DNA from: Undaria pinnatifida | Lineage: Eukaryota > Sar > Phaeophyceae > Laminariales > Alariaceae | NCBI GenBank assembly: GCA_012845835.1 | Contig: JABAKD010000017.1 | Span: forward strand, 1,044,001-1,108,000 | Length of the DNA stretch: 64,000 nucleotides | Reading direction: 5' to 3' | Made by a program: the position numbers and the translations under genes | Notes under the pieces: generated by a model | Seen by the model: only the letters and a program-made list of their open reading frames with translations | What the model was told of the DNA's origin: nothing | Databases searched by the model: none | Shown: in pieces, positions 34,801-46,800 of the stretch | Layout of the letters: every line of letters begins with the position of its first letter | Position numbering within the stretch: position 1 is the first letter of the stretch

Positions 34801-37800
34801 CAATACCAAGGGGATACAGCACGGGACGGTGCTGGCAGACTGATAGAACACGCGAACAAAATATGTGATGTTGCTGGAAGCTGCCCAGCAGCTGCTGGGC
34901 CAGGTATTCGTGATTTCACAATATTGTGGTACTGGTATGATGGGTCAAGAAAGGGCTCCAGACCAAACGTTCTACTTGTAGGAGACCGCAGTGTCGCCAT
35001 GTGACTGACCGTTCCTACAACACTACAATCAGTATATTGGACCCTTGAGAGCTGCCACCATTGTTGGGGGGCCAACAAGTTGGAATTTGAATGGCGTGAT
35101 TTTTGCAGAAACGGGGTTAGGGGCAAGTCAGATTTGCTCGATAGGAGCCGAGGTTTGACCCCTTGACGGACGGCCCCTTTCGCGCACACTAAAGTCAATG
35201 TGATACTCTACTGCAAGCGCTCGCTAGAAACTCGCCCTACTATAATAGATACTTTAAAACTGTTGCCAACCCGACCGAACCCAACCCAACCCAATCCAAC
35301 CCAACCCAACCCAACCCAACCCAACCCAACCCAACCCAACCCAACCCAACCCAACCCAACCCAACCCAACCCAACACAGCACAACACAACACAACACAAC
35401 ACAACACAACACAACGCAACGCAACACAACACAACACAACACACCACAATACAACACAACACAACACAACACAACACAACACAACACAACACAACACAAC
35501 ACAACACAACACAACACAACACAACACAACACAACACAACACAACACAACACAACACAACACAACACAACACAACACAACACAACACAACACAACACAAC
35601 ACAACACAACACAACACAACACAACACAACACAACACAACACAACACAACACAACACAACACAACACAACACAACACAACACAACACAACACAACACAAC
35701 ACAACACAACACAACACAACACAACACAACACAACACAACACAACACAACACAACACAACACAACACAACACAACACAACACGACACAACACAACACAAC
35801 ACAACACAACACAACACAACACAACACAACACAACACAATACAACACAACACAACACAACACAACACAACACAACAAAACACAACACAACACAACACAAC
35901 ACAACACAACACAACCCAACCCAACCCAACCCAACACAGCACAACACAACACAACACAACACAACACAACACAACGCAACGCAACACAACACAACACAAC
36001 ACACCACAATACAACACAACACAACACAACACAACACAACACAACACAACACAACACAACACAACACAACACAACACAACACAACACAACACAACACAAC
36101 ACAACACAACACAACACAACACAACACAACACAACACAACACAACGCAACAAAACACAACACAACACAACACAACACAACACAAAACAACGCAACACAAC
36201 ACAACACAACACAATACAACACAACACAACACAACACAACACAACACAACACAACAAAACACAACACAACACAACACAACACAACACAACACAACACAAC
36301 ACAACACAACACAACACAACACAACACAACACAACACAACACAACACAACACAACACAACACAACACAACACGACACAACACAACACAACACAACACAAC
36401 ACAACACAACACAACACAACACAACACAACACAACACCACACAACACAACACGATCCGATCCGATCCGACCCAATTGTGCGGCGCACTTGCGACCTCGAC
36501 GTGGATTGAGCAGGTACATTATTCCGGACCCAGAGATGGTGCCCATGCTCAAGCGTCTCCGTAGAGAAGGCGCGCAGGTGACGACAGCTGTGTTTGGGTA
36601 TGAGGCATAGCCAATGCGTCGGTTGCGTAGTTTGCAGCCGCCGTGGGGCTTGTTCGTGGTGGTGGTGGTGGTGGTGATGGTGATGGTCGTAGTATTGGTG
36701 GCTTTTTGTGTGGTGTTGGGTTTGGTCGACTGCTGCTGCTGGTGGTGTTGGTGCTTTTGCTGTTGCTTGTTGTTATTGTTGTTGTTGTTGTTGTTGTTGT
36801 CGTTGTTGTCGTTGTCGTCGGTGCTGGCATTGGTGTTGGGGTGTTTTTGTTGCTGTAGTTTAGTGTCGGTCGTGCTGGCATTGGTGCTAGTGGAGTTGGT
36901 GTTGATGTCTTGCTCATGTTGTTGCGATTTGTTTCGTCAGGCTCGGCCCCAACCGGTTGACTTTGTGGTCGATCTCGCTACGCAACCACTTAGTGAGCCC
37001 CTCTTCCCTTTGGCGTTTCTGCCGACGAACAGTGTGTGAGACTACGCGCACGTCGTGATGCCTTTTTTTGTCCGATAACGCATAAGATCTTTCGCGTCGG
37101 ACTAGATAGCAGTAGCACGCGCACTCAATACGTCCTTACGTGGCGATGAATGATTTGTGCAACAACGCTGGCATGATTCGCAACGGACTAGACAGCTGTA
37201 GGACACAATGTAACACGTTTCTTGCACGATGATTAAGCTTGCAAGCGGTAATACTTGAGATATTTGTGCCCTCTACTTTTAAGTGTTTCTGCTGACCAAC
37301 AGTTTGTGGCACGACGCGCACATCGTGGAGTTTTTTTTATGCGGTAACGCTAAAAAAGAGGACTGGACTCGACAGCAGCATCACATGCAATACGTTCTTG
37401 CGTGGCTATTAACTTTTTTTTCCCCGGTAACGCTACCGCTTTACCCTGAGGTGTTTCTGTTGGGTTGTGTAACCACACGCACGTAGTGTTGATTTGTCAT
37501 GCGGTAACGCTGTTGTCTTCCCCGGCGGACTAGACGGCAGCACGTGCGACACGTTCTTTTATGGCGATGGACTCTTTATTGGATAACGCTAGCATCTTTC
37601 GTAACGGATTAGACAGCAGCAGCACAACGTAATACGTTCTTGCGCGGTGATTCACTTTGTATGACTGAGATATTTTTTGTCCTCTACCCTTAGGTGTTTC
37701 TGCTGACCAACAGTTTATGGGACTACACGCACGTCGTGATGAACTTTTTATGCGGTAACGCTAAGAAGGAGGACCGGACGACGGAGTGGCTAGACCTCTT

Positions 37801-40800
37801 CGACGTCGCCATCACCGGAGCTTGCAAGGTAAGAAGGTTGAACGGGATTCTGAAACTTTGTTAGATTGACACTGCTAGCTTGCAAGGAAGGTAAGGTTCA
37901 GGTTGTCTAACTTTTTAGCCTCGCTTCCTCCCTCCTCCCCCCCCCTCCCCCTCCCTCCGTCCCCCTCTTCCCCCCTTCCCCTCACCCCCGCCCTCCCCTC
38001 CCCCTGTCCCTCCTTCTGTCCTTCTCTCCCTCTGATTTGCCAGCCAAGCTTCTTGATTGAACCGTACTTATCACTGTTCCGAGTCGAAACGGCAACAGGT
38101 AGCCTGAGCAATACGGATGGGATCATGGGACCGGTCAAGGATTTCCTCGCCGAGGGAAAGGTGCGTGTAATGATCACCAGAAGCAGAAACGCCGCACCTT
38201 GTTTTGCGTCTGTTTCGCTTTTGTGTTATTGGTGATAATCGTTTTGTGTTTTGTTGTGTCTTGTTTTTTGCATATTGCCTTTTTTGTGCATATTTTTTCG
38301 TTTAGTTTTTGGTAAGGGTGTATGCGTGCCTGCGTTTTGTTTTCGTGTGTTTTTGTACTAATGTTGTGCAGGCGTTTTCGATCGATGTCGGGTTTTCATA
38401 GCGTTAGGTAGGCGGTGTGCATATATCGGGGCCGGGGGCGCTTCTGTTAAAGCCCTGTTTACACAAGTAGTTGAAAATTTCTCGCACATTCTCTCTCGCG
38501 CTCGTTTTCTTTGTTCACCTTTTCTTTCCCGCTTTTCTGTTTTCATTCTTTGTTCTTCCGTTGATCGTCAATCTTGTTCATTTTTTCGTTTTTGGTTTTC
38601 CGTTCCTTCACTGGTCGGTTTTCGCTTTTCGTTTTCATTTTGTCTTTTTTCGTTTCCTCCAGGTATTCCAGGGAGGCAAGCTTTTCTATTTTCGTTCGTC
38701 GTTCTTCCGTTGATAGTCTATGTGTTCTTTTTTCCGTTTTTCGTTTTGCGTGCCTTCATTGGTCGGCTTCCGCTTTTCTTTTCGTTTTATTTTTCGTTTT
38801 TTCGTTTTTCCAGGTGTTCCAGGGAGGCAACTGGCTACACCTGCACGACCTACTTAGCCTGTCTTCGGGGGATCAGGTACTGCTAGAACAAAAACACAAA
38901 ATGTTTCCAACACCCGGTTTTTTAGCCCGTATCATAAACGGTATCGGTACATGGGGCGGGGACGCCCCCGTGCATGCGCTGATGAAAGCTTCAAAAGTTG
39001 ATCGGAAATTTCTGACAGGGTCTTGAGAGTTCCCTATATCTTCTAGTTGAGGGCTTTGCTTTTCGGGTGGGAAATGTCTAAGCGAGTCGCAAGTGTCTTG
39101 TCTGTCTGTCTGTCTGTCCACCACCACCATCACCACCGCCACCGCCGCCACCACCACTACCTCCTCCACCACCACCACCACCGCCGCCGTCGCCACCATC
39201 ACCACCATCACCACCACCACCACCACCACCACCACCACCACCACCTTTGCTTTTCGTACACGGTACGCTTTACATTGCATTGCCAATTCTTGTCTGTCTG
39301 TCTGTCTGCCTGTCTGTCTGTCTGTCTGCCTGCCTGCCTGTCTGTTTCTTTGTCGGTCTGTCTGCCTGTGTGCATATCGCCCAAAGCTTCTGTACGTGGG
39401 GGACCACATGTTCGCGGACATCTTGAGGTCGAAGAGAACGCTGGGGTGGCGAACATGCCTCATCGTTCCCGAATTGGAGGGCGAGATGAACGCTCATCGA
39501 CAGAACAAGGACCTAAGGTACGCATGTACCACGGTTTGATGATGATGCGGTACACGCTTGCTTCCATTTGATATCGAGGAAATTCACTAGTTTTGGGAGG
39601 GAAATGCGCTAAGATATACACACATATATCCGATTTCGCATGTTGTTTTGTTCAGTAGAAGCGCGTGAACGATCCGGGCGCTGTGCGCGTCACCGTGTCT
39701 GGTATCTCGTCGGCCCACGGACGCGAGCCAGCAATCACCGCATTCACCACAATAACAAGCACGAAACACCAACAGCTAAAAAGAAGATAGCACATCACCA
39801 GCAACAACACACGCCAACGGTACCATCAACACTACTCACATCAACAAACTCACAAACACAATCACAACAACAGCAACAACACCACCACCAACACCAACAA
39901 CAACCACGAGCACCACCGCCATCACAGCAACAACAACCACAGCCGAAATCACAACCACCACCACCACCACCACCACCACCACCGCCACCACCGCAACCAC
40001 CACCGCAGCCACCGCAACCACAACAACCACAACAACCACAACAACCACGGGGACCACCACCAGTATCATCACAACAAGGATGACAACAATCGTTGTTCGC
40101 CTTGCGCAGGGTCAAGGTGAACAAGCTGAGGACTCTGCAGTACAACCTGGACGCCCGGCTCGACCGCGTACGATTAGAAGCCATGGTAAGGGTAGAATGT
40201 TGTCCGTTTCGGCCCTGTTGACTCAAGACGCGTGCTACGATGGGGGTGCACCGCTTTTTTTCTAATACTACCCATCAATTTGGGAGCTTAAGAACTCTCC
40301 CAAAATCCCATTTTTTGGAGAAAAACATAACTGCTACCGGATGAGAAATCCCATGGTCTAGGTCCGTGCGCAAGGAGAATCATGCGAAATAAAGTGGCCT
40401 ATTATTTATTTTTTCCCGACGATTTTGGGTTAAGAAGCCCCCCCATTCAGAAACATTTCAGACGGAAAGTGGTACCTCTCTCGTAGCATGCGTCGGGGGG
40501 TGGGGGGGGGGGTGGCTCGGCATGGACGCATTTCCTCAAGGAGGCTATTCAGATTATCGTGAAGCTTGTTTTATCATCCTACGTGTTGTTGTGTTCATCA
40601 TGTGCGGTACGTAATACGACTTGGGTTTCGTTTTTTCGTCGTCCATTAGTTGTTTTTTCGTATGCTGCCCTAGTTTTTGTAAACCCTGTACTTGAAGATA
40701 GTTTCGGCCATTCCCTTTTCTGAAGTGTTTTGTGCCCTTAATTTTTTCTTGTTTCCTGTCCTTGGTCTTTCCTTTCTGTGAGTGCTCTTGTTTGCCAGTT

Positions 40801-43800
40801 ATTTTTTGTGCTTCTCGCTCGTTCCCTTCTTTTTTACTTCTGATTTGTGTATGCTTTCCCTTCTTATTTCCTTCTTTTTTCCTTGTGGGGCTTTGTTCCT
40901 CATTTTTTCCGGCGTACTTCCTTGTGGTTGCCTCCTGATTTCGTTGTGGTTGCCTCCTTCTCAGTGTGCTCCAACGCCAGCTCTCGCACTACCAGGCGCT
41001 TTTGTTCCTCCTCCTTGGTTACTTGGTGCGCACGAGTTTTTTTTTTTCGTTTCACTTGTAAGGATTTATTCATTCTGTTTCGCTCAACCTGGCAGGAGAA
41101 AACATTTATGTCTTGCGCAGGCAGCACCAGCGCCAGCGCCTTCAGTTTTTTTTGCTCTTTTTTTCCCCCCCGACAATGATCGCGTCGTTTTTTTTTTCCA
41201 TGCTCTTGTTTGCTCCTTGGTGATGTTTCATATTTTTTTTTGCGCGTTTCCTTCTGGTTCCCTTGTTAAGTTTGTTCCTTCCTACTTTGTTTTTTTCGAC
41301 CCGTGCAATGGTAGAAGTAGCACGTCCTCTTGTTTTTTTCTGAATGATAGGGCTCCTTAACCCCCCTTTAGAGCTCCCAAACCCCTCTCTATACCATTTC
41401 CAAGTAGTTTTGTCCCCAAAAGGGGGTATCCACTTGTCAAGGCGTTGACCCAAAATCGTCCGAATGACGTTTCATACCTAGGCCATGCGTTTGTTCATCG
41501 GGTTTGCACTTTTTCAATTAACTCAGGCCGCGTGCTACAATAGAGGAGCACCCCTTTTTTTTCCGAGGTGTTCTTAATTCGGGAGCTTAAGACATGATCC
41601 TCCCAATTTCAATTTGGAGAAAAATAAAACCGCTACAAGTACCGGATACGAGAATCCCGTGGCCTAGGCACAGAACGAGAATCATCATGCAAATAGAAAA
41701 AAACGCCTTACGAGTAACTTCCGACGATTGTGGATTAAGGAGCCCTCTCATTCACTCATTCACAAACCGTTCATTTCAGGCGAAAAGTGCTGGTACCTCT
41801 ATCGTAGCACGCGTCTTTTTCATACAGTCGCAGCCGACGTAATTTCTTCGTCCTTTTCTTTTTTTTTCCTTCATGTAGTCATGCTTGTCTCATTTTTTCT
41901 AATATCTTGTCTTTTGGACGCCTGTCAGGAGGAGGATTCTTCTCCCGCGGCGGCCTCGGACCTCTTGGCGTTAGAAGACGAGCAGGTTCGCTTGAAGACC
42001 GTCCTGAGAGATGACAGCCTCCTTTTCCACTCCAAATTCCACCCGGACTGGGGACAGCTGTTCAAGTCAGGCTACCAGGACTCTCGCTTTGCCATACAGG
42101 TGAGGTTGGTTTGGTTCCGTGATACAGCAGGGGGTCCCCCAGTTAGACGGTCGTGTGCCAGAGCAACATGACCGCCTTTTGGGGGGAAGCCGCCTTAGTC
42201 GTTCCGGGTTATGTGTGCAACTCCCCAGTCGCGCCAAGCGGTTTTGACCGCGTTATAAAGGGATACCACCTTACTCAGACCGCCTTATTGAGGGACCTCT
42301 ATGGGGTCACCAGGTCCTGTCCCCAAGATCGCACCGCCTCATTGTCACGATAACCTTTCAAGGTCATCCTGACTCCTCCGGGGCGCTCTTGAGGTTATCC
42401 GTGTTGCTGACCCCCGAAAGTCCGGTTACGCGTACAACCCACCTCGCCGTGTCTCCACACCCCCCTTCTGAAGAAGAGATTTACCTGCTGCGGTGCTACA
42501 GTCCCTCACCGGCTGTAACCAAAATAAGAGTGCCGCGAACTGTGCTGTGCAAGAGCAACTTATCCCCTTTAGGAGCTATACGCACGTTTCAGGGACAAGA
42601 CACTTGGAATTTGTGTCATGTGTTTTTTGCAGCAGTGAAAAGGGCTGTACGGTGATGTTGTCGGGACCCTGGGCTATTAATAGGATCTACCGATGACGCA
42701 AGCGAGAAGTGCGGTTTTATCCAGGGCGTTTCATGACCCGTCGGGTCAGGCAAGAGCTTCCCATGTTCTCGCTGGTCAACTCGGTCCGTGGGTCAGGAGG
42801 TAGTTGGGACTCACACGGGTGGGAACAGGTCGGACCACGAGGTTTTTTCAAACACCACGGGCCGCTTCGTGTCACCCTGACCCGACCCGACCCGACCCGA
42901 CCCGACCCGACCCGACACGACCCGACCCGACCCGACCCGACCCGACCCGACCCAACCCAACCCAACCCAACCCGTCCCGACCCGTGAAAAGCCCTGGTTT
43001 TCTGAAGCGTCTATGTTGGAAGGGTATGCAGCAGGAGAAATATTGTGACGCTGCGCGCGTGTCGTGACGCATTCTGCGGTAAGGGTACACCTTTTTTTTT
43101 GTCAATCTTCGAGTCATCCCACGATAGGGGTTGCAGTTTTTTCGTCAAAAAGTCCCTGGCCAATTGAGCTCCTCGCATGTCATATGTAAGGAACTACCGG
43201 TTAGTAAAACAATTTCACGAGTACCTATTTTTTACAGGACTAAGGCATTGAAGCTTGGTCGGGATGTGCGAACGAATGCCTTCCAAGTAATTTTTCCGGT
43301 GGGATATTGAGTTCCTCATGTGAGGACCTCAGCGACTTTCCACGGCACCCCACCCCCCTACCGTGGGATGGTTCTGAGGCTCTTAAACATATGAGTAGCT
43401 CCATGCCTCAGAATGATGGTCAAACTCAAAGTGCAACCCGATGAACCATCCCCCATACCACACCCATAGCCTACGTACATATACACAAACCGTTTCACGT
43501 GACCAGAATGCCGTTCCAACGGTTTTGTTAATGGTATTTATAGTATCGATAACTATTAGTACTATTTTAGTGTTAATAGTGTTAATAGGTTCACGCCTTT
43601 ACCCCTGGAGGATAAACGCCTATACCCCTGGAAACCATGTTTGGGGACAAATTTACTTGAAGTTAGTATAGGGAGGGATTTGGGGGCTCTAAAGGGGTCA
43701 CGAAGCCCCGTCATTCGGAAAATGCCTCATTTTGAACGTAAACAGTGCGCCACCTCTATCGTAGACATTTTTTTTTTTTTCTAAACACCCCAAATAGGTT

Positions 43801-46800
43801 CCTAAGGCCATTTCTTATACAGTGAGATTTGTCAGTCGAAAACGGCCTTTTTCGGCTGAAGCCCAAATCGGTCTTTCTTACGCAGTCAAAAAAGGGCTTT
43901 TCCGACTCGACTTTTTTCGACTGAGAATTGCGACTGGCGGATCCAGTCGAAAAACTCAGTAGAAAAAGTTTTACACGTTTTTTTTGAACCGATCGCATCG
44001 CTCATCCCACTATCAAACACACACCCACACGGCCACACGGCCATACACCCATACCAGGTACCACACAGCAGTATCATCCAAGTGCTGACGCTGGCTTGGC
44101 TATCACTGCTGTTTATTGCTTCTCGCAGTAAGTCAGCGTGGCGCATTCCTAGTTCCGCTCGCCAGCGGCGTGTATCACATGACGGCGGCAGCGCGCGGTA
44201 TTGATCCCATGCTGCCAACAACGGCTGCGCCTGCTGTAGCTTTGGCGGCTCTCGGCTGAGTGCAACTCCACGAAAGTAGCTTTGGCGGCTTTCGGCGAAG
44301 CCCAAAGCCACCAACCCGCTGAGACGAGGGTTCGTCGAGCCGCTGCTCGCGGAGAAAGCGGAAGCGCAGAGCTGCCAACCGATTTCGACTGCCGTACAGC
44401 AGTACTTCCTCACACCAACCGCCTCAAGGAAGAGCACAAAAACTATAAACTCGACTCGACTGACGATGAGAAGGACGAGAAGAATCCAGTCGAAAAAAAG
44501 TCCAGTCGAAGAGGGCCGTTTTCGACTGGCGGAATCCGACTGTGTAAGAAATGGCCTCAGGTTAGTTGTGGTTTTCATGGTAGGAGGTAGGCCGATGACG
44601 TCCGCTTCTGTCACTCTCAGCGTTTTTAAGTTTCTCGGCTGTGTTGTGGCTGTCTGCGCCCAATCCCTTTTTTCTTCTGTTTTTGTGCGGTAACTGGGTC
44701 TACGCCTAACATGTTTTTCCTTCGCTTTTTCTTCTCTTTCGTATTTTTCGTTTTAACTGGCTATACAGCGCCCATTCCCTCTGTTCTTCTGTTTTATGCT
44801 GTAACTGTCCACACACCCTACAACCTCTCTTTTGTCTTCCTCATTTTGTGCTCTAACCCTAAGTCATACGCTGAATGCCTCAATAGGTGGCGACCTACGC
44901 TTGCATCTACACTTCGAAGGCTAGCAATCTCGCAAGGGTGAGTGGCTGTTAATGGGCGTTTTTTTTTTTTTTTTTTTTGGCGCATGGCATGAGTCTGGTC
45001 GTTTTCTCTTGAGCGTTTTTGTTGTTCTGGTCGTCGTCGTTGTTGTTGTTGTTGTGCTTTGTTGCGAAGATTTATGCTATACCGCGCTCTTGTATCTTGT
45101 TTTTTCAGTCCCTGTTTTCTAGCGTAGCGGTCGCTCCATTGGGTTCAGCATCCATCTGGCTGGGTTGACCTAGCGCAACTGGTCGACGCCTGGTTGATCG
45201 GTTAATACTGGGAGTACGATTTTTTGTCATTGCGTCATTGCCTGTTTGTATGGTATGTTTGATCGTTTATTTGGTCATTTCAGGGTTTTTCATGGGTCGG
45301 ATCACTTCTCGCGTTAAGGATCGGGTTCAGGGTGACCCGGCCCGACCCGTGGTATTTGAAACCTCCGGACCCGACTTGACTCGACCCGACCCGACCCGAA
45401 CCGAGCCGAGCCGAGCCGAGCCGAGCCGAGCCGACCCGTGAGATTTCGAACACCTCCTGATCCGACCCGACTCGAGCCGCGACTTTTTGACAACCTCCTG
45501 ACCCGTGAAAAGCCGTGGTTACTGTGATCGTCTGATTGACTTACCGGTTGCCCGTGCAGGTAAGCACCCAGCGATCTTTCCGGCCTGTCCGAGACGTGTC
45601 CGCCCATGACCTCATCATCGAAGCAGCGGACGACCCAGATGTAAGCCGTCAGCGGGTGCTTAACCCTTTTGGTAACCCTCTGGCCCCATGTACTATATTA
45701 TACTATAGACTATAATACTATATAATACTATATCATACTATACTTCTATATTATAGTATATCTTACTGTATCATACAGCGACAGAACATTTTTCAAGCGC
45801 GGTCTTATCATGGTGCGAGCTTGCAGCACACGGCAGTGCAAGCTATGCATGTGTCTCTCCGGCACTTACGTTGGAGTTCGACGGTAGAACTGTCGCCAAC
45901 TAATCTAGCCACCCGGGTCGCTTCGTGTGAACGATGCTGCGATCGTCAGGTTCTCTTCGTCATTTTTTCCCCTCTGAAGCTCCAAAAGGGTTCGCAGCCA
46001 CCCATGCGATGCAGTCTGTGGCTCTCGCCCAGTTTTTTTTCCTTTTTTTTCTCAATTGGATACAGTGTTAACGCTAGCCGTGAGGTGGTCCTCGTACTGT
46101 AACTTCAACTTGCACGTGCACGTGCACTTGAATTTGGACTTGAACCTCAGGTTGAACTGGGAGCGTTAAGACAGCGTCTTCTTCAGCCCAAGACTCAGCC
46201 ACACCTTCCGATTCTAACTTCAACCTTACAACAGGATCTGTATTTCAAAATTCATACGTCGATTGGATAGCAACCTAAACAACACTGAGAAGGTCATTGG
46301 TACTGACCATCGATACAATACATCACTGAGTATCTATTGCTGGCACTCCAGAATCCCTTAGCTGCAACATCGTACTGCAACTTCAACTTCAACTTGAACT
46401 CGCATCTCAGGGCGAACTGGAGGCGTTGCGGTGGCATCTTCTGAACCCCAAGGCTCAGCCCAACTTTACAACTCCAAGTTAAACGTTGTAACGTACTCTG
46501 TGTTTCGAAAGTTCCACGTAATTTCAACTTCAACCTAGTTTCAACCTCAACTTGAACTTCGAGGTGAAATTGCACCTCAGGGCGAACTGGGGGCATTGCG
46601 GCAGCCTTGTTATACCCGAAGACACGGCCTAACATCGAAGCTCTTACCTTCAATCTTGCAGCAACTATAGACTATAGTCTATATGTAAATCGAATTTCAC
46701 GGGAATTTCAACTTCAATGTCGTACTGCAGCTGCTTGTAACGTGCAAATGAACTCCAACGTGAATTTTAACCTCGGGGAGAAATGGCGGCGCTGCTACAG

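Noticed and set aside
35200-36564. Open frames of over 400 codons on both strands
   Set aside because: They come entirely from the pentanucleotide satellite, which lacks stop codons in these frames.
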